A DNA stretch of 64,000 nucleotides from Roseobacter insulae. GTDB taxonomy: Bacteria; Pseudomonadota; Alphaproteobacteria; Rhodobacterales; Rhodobacteraceae. The notes below the pieces were generated by a model. The model did no database searches and was not told the origin of the DNA. It saw only the letters and a list, made by a program, of their open reading frames with translations. The DNA lies in contig NZ_JAHXDN010000004.1 of assembly GCF_019375555.1 (NCBI RefSeq), forward strand, positions 1 to 64,000, in the 5' to 3' direction. The position numbers and the translations under genes were made by a program. Positions 27,104-36,913 of this stretch are shown here, one piece after another. Position 1 is the first letter of the stretch, and every line of letters starts with the position of its first letter.

Positions 27104-28135
27104 TCACGTCCCGTCCAACGGCAGCTTGCGCCCTGTCTTTGCGGATTTGTAGATCGCGTCCTTGATCCTGACCACATCCAGATAGTCGCGCGCCGTGTTC
27201 TCAAACGCCGCGCCAGTCCGTATGGACAGCACCACGTGTGTTTGCAAATGAAACACGCAGTCGCCGCCAAACCCGGGAGACCTGTCGGCGGGCAGCACCG
27301 TTTCATGGGTCATCTGACCCTTGGCCCGAAACGCAACGCTGCCATCGCCCGACAGCATCAACGTGCCATCGGTCCCTTCGAATTCGGCCTCTCCCATGGT
27401 TCTGCGATGATTGTCCGACGGGTGATCGCAATGCCGGTTGCCATCGAAAAGTGCGCGCACACCGTTGGGGTGATCAAACAACACATACCCTGCGTCTTCG
27501 CCCCTGATCACCGGATTGATCTGCCGCAGGTCGGCATAAACGGCCGTCGGATTGCCGAACAGGAACCGAAATGTATCCACCCAGTGCACGCCGGTTTCGT
27601 GGATAAGAAACCGGGGCATCTGCTGAAAATACGGTTGCCGGTCCAGATAGGCACGCGGGCCCTGACCATCGCCCGGGCGCAATCTGAATCCCGCCTGCAA
27701 AGGGGTGCCGATACGACCCGCGTCGATTGCAGTCTTGATCGCGCGGTACCAGGGCATGAAGCGAAAATTCTCGTGCACGATCAGGTTGGCACCGGCGCGT
27801 TCCGCATGCTCGGTCACGCCGGTCGCTTCCTCCAGATCTCGGCAAAACGGTTTCTGGCAGATAATCGTTTGCACGCCCGCGGCCAGCGCGGCGGTGATCG
27901 CCTCAAGATGCGCAGCCGGGGGCAGAATGATGTCGAGAATATCCGGCGATGTGTCCGCCAGCATGTCGCCGAGGGTCTCGAAGGCAGGCAGACCGGTTGC
28001 GCGGGCCGCGGCCAGATCGTGATCGGCAGATCCGACCAGCGTCGCATCGGATATCCGCGCCCAGGCATCGTAGTGAAACTGGCTGAAATACCCGGCACCC
28101 AGGCAGGCAACGCACAAGGGATCCTGAGGTGTCAT
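27104..28135 (-). CDS. Gfo/Idh/MocA-family oxidoreductase
   Basis: A 343-residue NAD(P)-dependent sugar- or inositol-type dehydrogenase. The nucleotide-binding motif is ACLGAGYFSQFHYDAW, the EKP-like motif reads CQKPFCRD, and HENFRFMPWYRAIK follows. The C-terminal alpha/beta domain has the HETGVHWVDTFRFLFG segment with the catalytic-region His residues. It overlaps the upstream isopropylmalate-dehydrogenase-like gene by 4 bases (ATGA at 28132-28135), so the two act in one operon, presumably on a hydroxy acid or sugar acid. It converges on the aspartate dehydrogenase gene with a 10-base gap. Confidence 0.85.
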   Translation of the reverse strand: MTPQDPLCVACLGAGYFSQFHYDAWARISDATLVGSADHDLAAARATGLPAFETLGDMLADTSPDILDIILPPAAHLEAITAALAAGVQTIICQKPFCRDLEEATGVTEHAERAGANLIVHENFRFMPWYRAIKTAIDAGRIGTPLQAGFRLRPGDGQGPRAYLDRQPYFQQMPRFLIHETGVHWVDTFRFLFGNPTAVYADLRQINPVIRGEDAGYVLFDHPNGVRALFDGNRHCDHPSDNHRRTMGEAEFEGTDGTLMLSGDGSVAFRAKGQMTHETVLPADRSPGFGGDCVFHLQTHVVLSIRTGAAFENTARDYLDVVRIKDAIYKSAKTGRKLPLDGT

Positions 28136-29220
28136 GGCACGCTCAGTGCTGCGGTGACCGCGGCAGCGGCCTCTTGGGTGGTTGCGGTGCCGCCCAGATC
28201 ACCGGTCAACACCTCGCCCGATGCGATCACGCCCTCAGCGGCTTCCCGCAGATGCGTGCCATCCGCGACAAGGGCAGCGTGATCATGGCGCAGACCCAGC
28301 CACTCCAGCATCATCGCGCCGGACAGGATCATTGCCAGCGGGTTGGCGACCCCCTGCCCCGCGATATCCGGCGCCGAGCCGTGACAGGGCTGAAAAACCG
28401 CATGGTTGCGCCCGATGTCCGCAGATGGCGCAACCCCCAGCCCTCCCATCAGGCCTGCCCCCAGATCGGACAGGATGTCCCCAAACATGTTTTCCGTCAC
28501 CAGCACGTCGAAATCCCATGGTTTTTGAACGAACCAAAGCGCCGTCGCGTCAACATAAGCATGATCGCTTGCCACGTCAGGAAATTGCTTGGCTTTCGCA
28601 TCAAAAATCTCGCGGAAAAACGCGAAGGCGCGAAACACATTCGCCTTGTCCACGCAGGTGACACGGCCTGGCCCGCGTCCCGCCTCTTTGCGCGCACGCG
28701 CCATGGCGAAGGCGAAGTCGAACAACAGCTCCGATGTTTCGCGGGTGATCAGGAGCGTTTCGCGCGCTTCGTTTTCAGACACTTCGCCGCGGCCCTGGGT
28801 ATGAAACAATCCTTCGGTACTTTCGCGGATCAGGACGAAATCCACAGTGCGCCCGTCCGGCATGTTCAGCGGAGTTCTTTGGCCGGGAAAAATGCGTACG
28901 GGGCGCACGCCCGCGAACAGATTTAGGGCTTTGCGCAAGTCAATCTGCGGCGAAATTTCGGTGCCGTCCGGATATCTGACGGAGGGCAGCCCCATGGCGG
29001 ACAGCAGGATCGCATCGGCCTCCCGCGCGCCCTTCATCGATGTGTCAGGCAGCGACACCCCGGTTTTTGCATAGTGGGCGGCGCCGGCGGGCAGATCGGT
29101 AAAATCGTACCTGTAGCCGCCCCGACCGGCCAGAAAGCTCAGCAGGTCGACCGTGGGCTGCATGATCTCCGGTCCGATTCCATCTCCCTGAAACACTGCG
29201 ATGTTGTATACGTCTTTCAT
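28132..29220 (-). CDS. isocitrate/isopropylmalate-dehydrogenase-family decarboxylating dehydrogenase
   Basis: A 362-residue beta-decarboxylating dehydrogenase. The N-terminal VFQGDGIGPEIM, the substrate-loop RESTEGLF, the Lys in CVDKANVFRA and the metal-site Asp residues in VTENMFGDILSDLGAG identify the family. LeuB-specific context is missing (no leuCD nearby), so tartrate/D-malate or a 3-hydroxy acid is a likelier substrate. It is first in a two-gene minus-strand operon with a Gfo/Idh/MocA dehydrogenase. A palindromic operator candidate lies about 80 bases upstream. Confidence 0.85.
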   Translation of the reverse strand: MKDVYNIAVFQGDGIGPEIMQPTVDLLSFLAGRGGYRYDFTDLPAGAAHYAKTGVSLPDTSMKGAREADAILLSAMGLPSVRYPDGTEISPQIDLRKALNLFAGVRPVRIFPGQRTPLNMPDGRTVDFVLIRESTEGLFHTQGRGEVSENEARETLLITRETSELLFDFAFAMARARKEAGRGPGRVTCVDKANVFRAFAFFREIFDAKAKQFPDVASDHAYVDATALWFVQKPWDFDVLVTENMFGDILSDLGAGLMGGLGVAPSADIGRNHAVFQPCHGSAPDIAGQGVANPLAMILSGAMMLEWLGLRHDHAALVADGTHLREAAEGVIASGEVLTGDLGGTATTQEAAAAVTAALSVP

Positions 29221-29302
29221 TTGGCGCTGCGTCCCCTAGTGCGACTGTGCAGGCGCGTGGCATCCCCGAATTTAGGGATGACACGCGCCTCGCGATTAAT
29301 GT

Positions 29303-29316
29303 ATGCATTAATGCAT
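29303..29316. promoter_or_regulatory. palindromic operator candidate in a divergent promoter region
   Basis: A perfect 14-base palindrome, ATGCATTAATGCAT, in the AT-rich gap (29221-29352) between the minus-strand dehydrogenase operon and the plus-strand monooxygenase/MBL operon. Its position fits binding of a dimeric regulator controlling both directions. No regulator gene is adjacent, so the binding protein is unknown. Confidence 0.45.
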
Positions 29317-29352
29317 GCGTAAATAATGCCACGCCCCAGCGCAAGGATTGAA

Positions 29353-29643
29353 ATGTTCGCCGTCGTCGTTACGCTTTCAATACTCCCCGACCGGCTGGAG
29401 GAATTCCTGCCTCTCATGCACCGAAACGCCACTGCCAGCCTGACGGAGGAGCCCGGATGCCGGCAATTCGATGTAGCAACCGACCCGACGCGGCCTGAAG
29501 AGGTGTTTCTTTACGAGCTCTATGTGGATGAAGCGGCTTTTCAGGCGCATCTGACAACCGAACATTTTAGAACCTTTGACGCGGCAACCGGCGACATGAT
29601 CGCTAGGAAGTCCGTCACGACATATGCACAGGTGGTCCAATGA
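29353..29643 (+). CDS. ABM-domain putative quinol monooxygenase
   Basis: A 96-residue dimeric alpha/beta-barrel (antibiotic biosynthesis monooxygenase, YgiN-like) protein. The sequence opens FAVVVTLSILPDRLEEFLPLM and contains EEPGCRQFDVATDP and FLYELYVDEAAFQAHLTTEHF, which are diagnostic. The ATG at 29353 is preferred because AAGGA precedes it. The stop overlaps the start of the MBL gene as ATGA. Family members oxidise quinols or other aromatics without cofactors; others only bind ligands. Confidence 0.83.
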   Translation: MFAVVVTLSILPDRLEEFLPLMHRNATASLTEEPGCRQFDVATDPTRPEEVFLYELYVDEAAFQAHLTTEHFRTFDAATGDMIARKSVTTYAQVVQ

Positions 29644-30446
29644 ACGACTGGCACGTTTTCGCGGTCAAATACGCCGATAGAAACACCCGAACCCGACGGG
29701 ACAGCTTCATCTTTGACGATAACCACGATGCCCCGCATCCGATGGACTATTTCATGTGGGTATTGCGGCGCGGCGAAGAGGTCATCCTTGTCGATACCGG
29801 ATACGATGCGGCAGAGGCCACGATGCGGGACCGCCCGATCCGGCAGGACCCGGCCCTGTCCCTTGCGCCGCTGGGTCTGAAACCCGAGGATATCGCGACG
29901 GTGATTGTCACGCATCTGCACTACGACCACGCAGGCGGGCTGCATCTTTTCCCGAATGCAAAGCTGCATGTTCAGGCGGCGGAGATGGCCTATGCCACCG
30001 GTCCATGCATGTGCCACGATACGCTGCGCATGCCGTTTACCGCCGGTCACATTTGCGAAGCGGTTAAACGCCTTTATGCCGGTCAGGTCATCTTTCACGA
30101 CGGTGATGCGGAAGTGGCAGAGGGCGTAACAGTCCACTGCATCGGGGGGCACAGTCGCGGATTGCAATGCGTGCGGGTGCGCACCAAGGCCGGTTGGATG
30201 GTTCTGGCCTCGGACGCCGCGCATTACTACGAGAACCTGTTTGCCAGAAAACCCTTCCCCATTGTTGTGGACCTGCAGAACATGCTTGACGGTTTTGATA
30301 CGCTGGAACGTCTGGCCAGCCGCAAAACACTGATCGTACCGGGCCACGATCCCTTGGTTACCAAGGCCTATCCTAAGGCAACGGCCGACCATATCTGGCG
30401 TCTCGATCATGGGCCTGACCAGCCCGGGCTTATCGTTGACGACTAG
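29640..30446 (+). CDS. MBL-fold metallohydrolase, N-acyl-homoserine-lactonase-like
   Basis: A 268-residue metallo-beta-lactamase-fold hydrolase. The dizinc motif is THLHYDHAGG (HxHxDH), followed by His in IGGHSRGLQ, Asp in LASDAAHYY and His in VPGHDPLV. The layout resembles AiiA/AttM-type lactonases and related hydrolases of cyclic esters. It is coupled to the ABM gene. It shares a palindromic CTAG with the convergent MFS gene, so both stop codons overlap (30443-30446). Whether it quenches acyl-homoserine lactones or opens another lactone cannot be told from sequence. Confidence 0.84.
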   Translation: MNDWHVFAVKYADRNTRTRRDSFIFDDNHDAPHPMDYFMWVLRRGEEVILVDTGYDAAEATMRDRPIRQDPALSLAPLGLKPEDIATVIVTHLHYDHAGGLHLFPNAKLHVQAAEMAYATGPCMCHDTLRMPFTAGHICEAVKRLYAGQVIFHDGDAEVAEGVTVHCIGGHSRGLQCVRVRTKAGWMVLASDAAHYYENLFARKPFPIVVDLQNMLDGFDTLERLASRKTLIVPGHDPLVTKAYPKATADHIWRLDHGPDQPGLIVDD

Positions 30447-31720
30447 GTTTGCCCGGCAACACTGCCCACAGCTTGGCTGTCTGTGTCGACATCGGGACCG
30501 GACGCGAACGCCGCTGTTTCCGGTGTTGTTGCGCGCCCGGGCGGGGCCACGACAAAGGCACCCTTGTCTTCAAGGGCGACAGGTGCCCGCATGGTGATCC
30601 GGAGCAACGCATAGGCGATCATCAGAACATGGGCGCCCACGGTTGTTATGAACAAGCCCGAGACGCCGACCGAAGACATGCCCAAGCCCGCCACCAGCGG
30701 CCCGATGATTGACCCCAGTCCGAAAACGAGCAGCAAACCACCGCTGGTCTGAATGAAACTGCCCTCTTCGGCGTGGTCGTTCGCATGGGCGACGATGACG
30801 GGGTACATCGAAAAGATCGACGCCCCGAAGAGAGCCACCAGCACGAGGTTTGCCGGGGTGCCTTGCGGCGAAACGACGATAAAGGCAAGGTCGGCGACGA
30901 GCGCCAGGGCGGCAATGCCCACGAGAACCTTGCGCCTGTCCATTCGGTCGGACAGATATCCAACCGGCATCTGCGCCACCGCGCCTGCCAGGATGGGAAT
31001 ACTGGCAAAAAGCGCCACGGAGTTGAGGGACAAGCCGATTTGCCCCGCATAGACCGCCGCCAGCGTCCCGAAGGCGCTGTTGGATACGCCAACCAGAAAA
31101 ATCGCCACAACCGCGACTGGCGAGTTGCCCCAAAGGCCGCGCAGATCAAGCCGTACTTTGACAAGAGGCTTTGGGCTCGCGCTCGATGTGATCGCCACCG
31201 GCACGAGGGCGAGGGCATAGAAAATGGCGCCCAGAACGAAAAACAGATGCCCATCCGTGGGCGCAAGGGTCAACGACATCTGCCCGGCGGTGGATGCAAC
31301 GAGATTGACCATCGTGTAGGTGCCGAAAATGCGGCCCCGATTGCTGGCATCCGACCGCTCGCTCAACCAGCTTTCGACAATCATCGCAGCGCCCGCGAAA
31401 CACAGCCCCGACAACGCCCTGAGCGGCACCCAGGCCGTTGGCGTCAAAAAGATCAGCGATGCGAGGATCGCAACCGCCGCAAGTGCGGCCATCACCGTGA
31501 ACGAACGAATGTGCCCGACCCTGCTCACCAGCATCGGCATCAGCAGACAGCCTGCAACGTAACCAACTGCCCACCCGGTCCCCAAGAGGCCAAGGGAAAA
31601 GGCGTCAAATCCCTCCGCCGTGCCACGTACAGGTAAAATCAGGCCGTTGGTGCCTCCGGCGAAGAGCAACAGCGCGGAACTGAGCAGAAGGGCGCTGATT
31701 GGCAGCAAATTACGGAACAT
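30443..31720 (-). CDS. MFS transporter
   Basis: A 425-residue major facilitator with about 12 membrane helices (for example LLPISALLLSSALLLFAGG at the N-terminus). The loop after helix 2, LVSRVGHIRSF, and the repeat in the second half, LSDRMDRRKVLVG, are the duplicated MFS signatures. It resembles YcaD-like or unassigned drug/metabolite permeases. The start is the first ATG at 31720; a GTG at 31756 would add 12 residues. The last 30 residues are hydrophilic and Thr/Asp-rich. The substrate is unknown. Confidence 0.83.
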   Translation of the reverse strand: MFRNLLPISALLLSSALLLFAGGTNGLILPVRGTAEGFDAFSLGLLGTGWAVGYVAGCLLMPMLVSRVGHIRSFTVMAALAAVAILASLIFLTPTAWVPLRALSGLCFAGAAMIVESWLSERSDASNRGRIFGTYTMVNLVASTAGQMSLTLAPTDGHLFFVLGAIFYALALVPVAITSSASPKPLVKVRLDLRGLWGNSPVAVVAIFLVGVSNSAFGTLAAVYAGQIGLSLNSVALFASIPILAGAVAQMPVGYLSDRMDRRKVLVGIAALALVADLAFIVVSPQGTPANLVLVALFGASIFSMYPVIVAHANDHAEEGSFIQTSGGLLLVFGLGSIIGPLVAGLGMSSVGVSGLFITTVGAHVLMIAYALLRITMRAPVALEDKGAFVVAPPGRATTPETAAFASGPDVDTDSQAVGSVAGQT

Positions 31721-31766
31721 GCGGTCATCGTTACACACAAGAGCCTCGGACGACACGCCAAAACGA

Positions 31767-31800
31767 CCGGGCGCACGCGCCCGGGGGTCGGGTTTTTTTT
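31767..31800 (+). terminator. intrinsic terminator, plus-strand orientation
   Basis: A perfect 8-bp stem CCGGGCGC/GCGCCCGG with a 2-base loop (31767-31784) is followed by a G-rich stretch and eight T residues (31793-31800). It points rightward yet no plus-strand gene ends just before it: the last, the MBL gene, stops 1.3 kb upstream and the MFS gene between is on the minus strand. It could end antisense or read-through RNA before the urease operon, or act as an attenuator. Confidence 0.75.
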
Positions 31801-31933
31801 GCGCAATTGCCTAATTTTGAGGCGAATGGCTCATGAAAGGCCCTGATTTGAGACGCAACTATGGTCAATCAAGATATCGCGTGGTCGATTTGGTGCCTGT
31901 AATGACGTTATTCGGGGACCGCCGAAATTGTTG

Positions 31934-32749
31934 ATGAGCGCTGCGACAGTATCGGACCAACCCCGCGCGATCGGGACCGCGCGGCTGTCAAGCAAACTCA
32001 GGGGTGGTCGGTCGTGTCTGGACCACCTGCATCAGTCAGGGGCGCTTAAACTCCTGTTCCCCAGGGGCGACGATGCGCTGCAAGCGGTGCTGGTGAACAC
32101 TGCGGGCGGTGTGACAGGCGGAGATCGGTTCGGGGTTGACGCATCGGCCGGGACCGGATCGCGGCTGCAGTTGACCACGCAGGCCGCAGAGCGGGCATAC
32201 CGCGCGCAAAAGGGACAGACGGGGCGCATACACACCCGTCTGAATGTCGCGAACGCCGCCACGCTTCACTGGCTGCCGCAGGAGACGATCCTTTACAATG
32301 GCGCTGCGATCTCAAGACGGCTGGATGTTCAGCTTGCGGAAAACGGGCAGTTGCTGATGGTTGAACCCCTCCTGTTTGGCCGCCACGCGATGGGTGAAGA
32401 GGTCGTCGCTGCCTCCTTTACCGACTGCATCAGCATTCGGCAGGGCGATGACCTGATTTTCCGCGATGGCGTACGGCTGCACGGAGACATTGCATCGCAA
32501 CTTGACAGGCCCGCGATCGCCTCCGGCGCGCGTGCCATGGCGCTTCTGGTCTATGTCGCCCCGGATGCCGCCGGTCACATCCGGGCATTGCGCGATATTT
32601 TTGGCAGGATGGGCGGCTTCAGCCTGCTGGGCGACGGTATCCTCGTGGGGCGGTTGCTGGCCCACGACGGATTTGACCTGCGGCGCAGCCTCGTGCCCGC
32701 ATTGAATCATCTGACCGGCAACACTCTGCCCAAAAGCTGGAGACTGTGA
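31934..32749 (+). CDS. ureD: urease accessory protein UreD
   Basis: First gene of the urease operon, 271 residues, the usual UreD length. UreD (UreH) forms the scaffold of the UreD-F-G complex that delivers nickel to apo-urease. Family features visible are [12 protein letters not shown], the [10 protein letters not shown] motif and [14 protein letters not shown]. The start is the ATG at 31934; TTG codons just upstream are in frame but unlikely. Its stop lies 4 bases from ureA. Confidence 0.93.
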   Translation: MSAATVSDQPRAIGTARLSSKLRGGRSCLDHLHQSGALKLLFPRGDDALQAVLVNTAGGVTGGDRFGVDASAGTGSRLQLTTQAAERAYRAQKGQTGRIHTRLNVANAATLHWLPQETILYNGAAISRRLDVQLAENGQLLMVEPLLFGRHAMGEEVVAASFTDCISIRQGDDLIFRDGVRLHGDIASQLDRPAIASGARAMALLVYVAPDAAGHIRALRDIFGRMGGFSLLGDGILVGRLLAHDGFDLRRSLVPALNHLTGNTLPKSWRL

Positions 32750-32753
32750 CACC

Positions 32754-33056
32754 ATGCAGCTGACCCCGCGTGAAAAAGACAAACTGTTGATCGCAATGGC
32801 CGCCGACGTGGCCCGCCGCCGCCTTGCCCGCGGCGTGAAGCTGAACCATCCCGAAGCGATCGCCCTGATCACCGATGCGGTGGTCGAAGGCGCGCGCGAC
32901 GGGCGGTCGGTGGCTGACATGATGCAGGCCGGGGCCGAAATTCTGACCCGCGAGCAATGCATGACCGGGGTGCCGGAGATGATCCACGACGTGCAGGTCG
33001 AGGCCACGTTTCCCGACGGCACCAAGCTCGTCACCGTGCACAATCCAATCCGATAG
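32754..33056 (+). CDS. ureA: urease gamma subunit
   Basis: A 100-residue gamma subunit with the standard N-terminus [17 protein letters not shown], the [14 protein letters not shown] segment and the [21 protein letters not shown]-terminal signature. It assembles with UreB and UreC into the (alpha-beta-gamma)3 enzyme that hydrolyses urea to ammonia and carbamate in the cytoplasm. Confidence 0.97.
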   Translation: MQLTPREKDKLLIAMAADVARRRLARGVKLNHPEAIALITDAVVEGARDGRSVADMMQAGAEILTREQCMTGVPEMIHDVQVEATFPDGTKLVTVHNPIR

Positions 33057-33065
33057 GAGGCCCTG

Positions 33066-33371
33066 ATGATACCGGGAGAGATCATGGTCGCCGACGGCGA
33101 CATCACGCTGAACGAAGGCGCGCAGGCCATCACCCTGATGGTCGCCAACACCGGGGACAGGCCGGTGCAGGTGGGCAGCCACTACCATTTCTCGGAAGCC
33201 AATGCCGCGCTTGATTTCGACCGTGCTGCGGCGCGGGGCAGGCGGCTGGACATCGCGGCGGGGACTGCCGTGCGGTTTGAGCCCGGTCAGCGGCGCGAGG
33301 TTCAGCTAATCCCGCTGTCGGGCGCGCGACGGGTCTATGGCTTTAACCAACAGGTCATGGGCGCGCTGTGA
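33066..33371 (+). CDS. ureB: urease beta subunit
   Basis: A 101-residue beta subunit; the family opening [17 protein letters not shown] and the [12 protein letters not shown] motif are clear, as is the C-terminal [12 protein letters not shown]. It is separate from ureA, as usual in proteobacteria, with a 9-base gap to ureA. A 65-base gap precedes ureC. Confidence 0.97.
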   Translation: MIPGEIMVADGDITLNEGAQAITLMVANTGDRPVQVGSHYHFSEANAALDFDRAAARGRRLDIAAGTAVRFEPGQRREVQLIPLSGARRVYGFNQQVMGAL

Positions 33372-33436
33372 TCGCCTGGCAACCCGTGATCGGTGCCCGG
33401 ACGCGCCCTGCCCGCCAAACAAAGAAGGACTGACGG

Positions 33437-35146
33437 ATGCCTGCAACTCTTTCCCGCGACAGCTATGCCGCGATGTTCGGACCAACCACGGGCGACAGGG
33501 TCCGGCTGGCGGATACCGATCTTGTTATCGAAGTCGAGCGTGACCTGACCACCTATGGCGAAGAAGTGAAATTCGGCGGCGGCAAAGTCATCCGCGACGG
33601 CATGGGACAATCTCAGGTCACCCGCGCAGGTGGCGCCGTCGACACGGTCATCACTAACGCATTGATCGTTGACCACACGGGCATCTACAAGGCGGACGTC
33701 GGCCTGAAGGACGGACGTATCCACAAGATCGGCAAGGCCGGCAACCCGGACACCCAGCCGGGTGTGGATATCATCGTGGGGCCCGGCACCGAAGCGATTG
33801 CGGGCGAGGGCAAAATCCTGACCGTCGGCGGGTTCGACAGCCACATCCACTTCATCTGTCCCCAGCAGATCGAAGAAGCTCTGCACTCGGGTGTGACCAC
33901 GATGCTCGGGGGTGGCACCGGCCCTGCGCATGGCACCCTGGCCACCACCTGTACGCCCGGCCCCTGGCACATCGGGCGGATGCTGCAAAGCGTTGATGAT
34001 TTCGCCATGAACATCGGTCTGTCAGGCAAGGGCAACGCAAGCCGCCCCGATGCTCTGGTCGAGATGGTCGAGGGTGGCGCATGTGCGCTCAAGCTCCATG
34101 AAGACTGGGGGACCACGCCTGCCGCGATAGACTGCTGCCTGTCTGTTGCCGATGACATGGATGTGCAGGTGATGATCCACACCGATACGCTGAACGAAAG
34201 CGGCTTTGTCGAAAACACCGTCGCTGCCATGAAAGGGCGGACCATCCACGCATTTCATACCGAAGGCGCAGGCGGCGGGCATGCACCCGACATCATCAAG
34301 ATCTGCGGCGATGCCAACGTGATCCCCTCTTCGACCAACCCCACGCGGCCCTTCACGGTGAACACCCTCGAAGAGCACCTGGACATGCTGATGGTCTGTC
34401 ACCACCTCGACAAGTCCATCCCCGAGGACGTGGCCTTTGCGGAAAGCCGTATCCGGCGCGAGACCATCGCCGCAGAGGATATTCTGCACGACATGGGGGC
34501 CTTCTCGATCATCGCGTCGGACAGCCAGGCGATGGGCCGCGTCGGCGAGGTGCTGATCCGCACATGGCAAACTGCCCACAAGATGCGCAAACAGCGCGGC
34601 AGGCTGTCTGAAGAGACCGGCGACAACGACAATTTCCGCGTCCGGCGCTATATCGCAAAATATACGATCAACCCGGCAATCGCCCATGGGATTTCCCATG
34701 AAATCGGTTCGATGGAAGAAGGAAAACGCGCTGACCTGGTGCTCTGGAACCCTGCGTTTTTCGGTGTGAAGCCGGAGATGGTCTTGATGGCGGGCACAAT
34801 CGTCTGCGCGCAGATGGGCGACCCGAATGCCTCCATCCCGACGCCGCAACCGGTCTTTACGCGCCCGATGTTCGGCAGTTTTGGCAGGGCGGTGGAACAT
34901 ACGGCAGTGACATTCGTCAGCGCCGCGGCGGAAGCTGCCGGGATCGGCAAAACCCTTGGCCTGAGAAAGGAGGTAATTGCAGTGAAGGGCACCCGCAACA
35001 TTGGCAAGAAGGACCTCGTGCTCAACAATGCGCTGCCTGAGATCGAGGTCAATCCCGAGACATATGAGGTACGCGCAGATGGCGACCTGCTGACCTGCCA
35101 ACCTGCCGAGGTGTTGCCCATGGCGCAGCGCTATTTCCTGTTTTGA
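33437..35146 (+). CDS. ureC: urease alpha subunit
   Basis: Catalytic subunit, 569 residues, full length. Nickel-site residues are visible: the His pair in [13 protein letters not shown], the carbamylated Lys in [13 protein letters not shown], further His ligands in MIHTDTLNE and [15 protein letters not shown], and the active-site flap His in [18 protein letters not shown]. All catalytic residues appear intact, so the enzyme should be functional. The stop overlaps a TTG of the ureE frame. Confidence 0.98.
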   Translation: MPATLSRDSYAAMFGPTTGDRVRLADTDLVIEVERDLTTYGEEVKFGGGKVIRDGMGQSQVTRAGGAVDTVITNALIVDHTGIYKADVGLKDGRIHKIGKAGNPDTQPGVDIIVGPGTEAIAGEGKILTVGGFDSHIHFICPQQIEEALHSGVTTMLGGGTGPAHGTLATTCTPGPWHIGRMLQSVDDFAMNIGLSGKGNASRPDALVEMVEGGACALKLHEDWGTTPAAIDCCLSVADDMDVQVMIHTDTLNESGFVENTVAAMKGRTIHAFHTEGAGGGHAPDIIKICGDANVIPSSTNPTRPFTVNTLEEHLDMLMVCHHLDKSIPEDVAFAESRIRRETIAAEDILHDMGAFSIIASDSQAMGRVGEVLIRTWQTAHKMRKQRGRLSEETGDNDNFRVRRYIAKYTINPAIAHGISHEIGSMEEGKRADLVLWNPAFFGVKPEMVLMAGTIVCAQMGDPNASIPTPQPVFTRPMFGSFGRAVEHTAVTFVSAAAEAAGIGKTLGLRKEVIAVKGTRNIGKKDLVLNNALPEIEVNPETYEVRADGDLLTCQPAEVLPMAQRYFLF

Positions 35147-35154
35147 GAACGCTC

Positions 35155-35643
35155 ATGTTGCCCACCGCCCACAAGATTGTCCCCGAGTGCCAGCGCGCCT
35201 CCGATCACGTCACGCTGGATTACGACGCCCGGTTTCTGCGCCGCAAGGTGCTGACAACCGCGACAGGCACGCAGGTGCTGGTGGATTTACCCAAGACGAC
35301 ATCGCTGGCAGACGGCGATGCCCTGGAAACCACCGGCGGCATCCTGATCGGGATACGGGCGGCCCCAGAGCCGTTGCTGCAAATCACCGGAAAGGATCTG
35401 CACCGTATCGCCTGGCATATCGGCAACCGCCATGCACCCTGTCAGATCGAGCAGGATCGACTGTTGATCCAGCGGGACCACGTGATGGCACAGATGCTTA
35501 CCCAGCTCGGCGCGGACATCCGGGAGGTGGTCGAGCCGTTTACCCCCGAGGGCGGTGCTTATGGTCACGGTCGCACGCATGGGCATGATCACGATGCCCA
35601 GCACGGACCCAGCCCAGCCCACGGACATACGCATGACCACTGA
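35155..35643 (+). CDS. ureE: urease accessory protein UreE (nickel chaperone)
   Basis: A 162-residue metallochaperone whose C-terminus is a His-rich nickel-binding tail (HGRTHGHDHDAQHG, then HGHTHDH). The N-terminal peptide-binding domain contains LDYDARFLRRKVLTTATG, and the metal-site region includes GNRHAPCQI. I take the ATG at 35155; a TTG at 35143 overlapping the ureC stop is the alternative. It supplies Ni2+ to the UreDFG complex. Confidence 0.93.
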   Translation: MLPTAHKIVPECQRASDHVTLDYDARFLRRKVLTTATGTQVLVDLPKTTSLADGDALETTGGILIGIRAAPEPLLQITGKDLHRIAWHIGNRHAPCQIEQDRLLIQRDHVMAQMLTQLGADIREVVEPFTPEGGAYGHGRTHGHDHDAQHGPSPAHGHTHDH

Positions 35644-36274
35644 TGCGGTCCTGACATTGACACAGTGGTTGTCTCCCGGTTTCCCGGTGGGGGCCTTTGC
35701 CTATTCGCATGGGTTGGAGACGGCGATCGAGACCCAGAAGATTACCCATGCAAAGCATCTGGAGAGCTGGCTGACCGATCTTGTATGCCATGGCAGCGGG
35801 TACGCTGATCTGGTCATCCTTGCCGCCGCCTATCAGGCCGATGACGACATGCTTGCCGAGGTCGACGCAACCGCACGTGCTTTTGCCGCCAGCGCCGAAC
35901 GTCTGCTGGAAACCGAACAGCAGGGTGCGGCTTTCGCCCGGACGTTGGACGCTGTTTGGAAAACCCGCATCGGTCCGTTGACGTACCCGGTCGCGGTCGG
36001 GCGGGCTGCGCGGCTATTGAGGCTGCCGCTTGACATCACCGCCCGGATGTATCTGCACGCCCTTGTCGCCAATCTGATCTCGGCGTCGGTGCGCCTCGTT
36101 CCGCTTGGCCAGACCGAAGGGCAAGCCGCATTGGCCGCGCTTTCCCCGCTGATACGCAGCACGGCAGCCAAAGCCCTGAAGACGCCGCTACCCCATCTTT
36201 CGTCGCAGTGTTTCGCGCTCGACATCGCAGCCATGCACCATGAAGTTCAGTATTCAAAGGTATTTCGCACATGA
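35633..36274 (+). CDS. ureF: urease accessory protein UreF
   Basis: A 213-residue helical UreF. The family-specific opening [21 protein letters not shown] is cut short here only by its distance from the [18 protein letters not shown] and the aspartate-rich [18 protein letters not shown]-terminus are also recognisable. The ATG at 35633 overlaps the ureE 3' end by 11 bases, which implies coupling; a longer frame back to 35555 would lie inside ureE. The ureG gene follows with an ATGA overlap. Confidence 0.92.
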   Translation: MTTDAVLTLTQWLSPGFPVGAFAYSHGLETAIETQKITHAKHLESWLTDLVCHGSGYADLVILAAAYQADDDMLAEVDATARAFAASAERLLETEQQGAAFARTLDAVWKTRIGPLTYPVAVGRAARLLRLPLDITARMYLHALVANLISASVRLVPLGQTEGQAALAALSPLIRSTAAKALKTPLPHLSSQCFALDIAAMHHEVQYSKVFRT

Positions 36275-36897
36275 CATCTCCAAACGGTCCCCTGCGCATC
36301 GGAATTGGAGGCCCGGTGGGCGCAGGTAAAACCACGCTGACCGCCTGCCTCGCCCGCGCGCTGGCGCCGCATCATTCGATCGGCGTGATCACCAATGACA
36401 TCTACACGCAAGAAGACGCCGAGGCGCTGATGCGGATGCAAGTGCTGCCACAGGACCGCATTATCGGTGTCGAAACCGGCGGGTGCCCACATACCGCGAT
36501 CCGCGAGGACGCGTCGATCAACCTGGCCGCCGTGGCCGAAATGGAAAAACGCCACCCCGACGTCGAAGCGATTCTGATCGAAAGCGGCGGCGACAACCTC
36601 AGCGCCACCTTCTCTCCAGAGCTGGCGGACGTGACGCTTTACGTCATTGATGTTGCGGCGGGCGAAGAGATTCCGCGTAAGGGCGGGCCGGCGATTACGC
36701 GCTCGGATATTCTGATCATCAACAAGACCGACCTCGCCCCGCATGTTGGCGCGTCGCTGGACGTGATGGAGCGCGATGCAACGAGGATGCGGGCGGGGCG
36801 GCCCTTCGTGTTCACGGCGCTACGGCACGGCGACGGCGTTGCGGCGGTCGTGGACGGCTTGCGCAAGATCTCCGGCCTTGGTCTGGTGACGGGTTGA
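36271..36897 (+). CDS. ureG: urease accessory GTPase UreG
   Basis: A 208-residue SIMIBI GTPase that powers nickel insertion. The P-loop is [11 protein letters not shown] at residues about 11-21; the metal-binding [16 protein letters not shown] (Cys-Pro-His), ESGGDNL and the base-specificity [10 protein letters not shown] are all present. It is the last gene of ureDABCEFG; the operon then meets a minus-strand gene tail-to-tail after 16 bases. No urea or nickel transporter gene is adjacent. Confidence 0.96.
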   Translation: MTSPNGPLRIGIGGPVGAGKTTLTACLARALAPHHSIGVITNDIYTQEDAEALMRMQVLPQDRIIGVETGGCPHTAIREDASINLAAVAEMEKRHPDVEAILIESGGDNLSATFSPELADVTLYVIDVAAGEEIPRKGGPAITRSDILIINKTDLAPHVGASLDVMERDATRMRAGRPFVFTALRHGDGVAAVVDGLRKISGLGLVTG

Positions 36898-36913
36898 TCC
36901 GCCGCGGCGCAGT

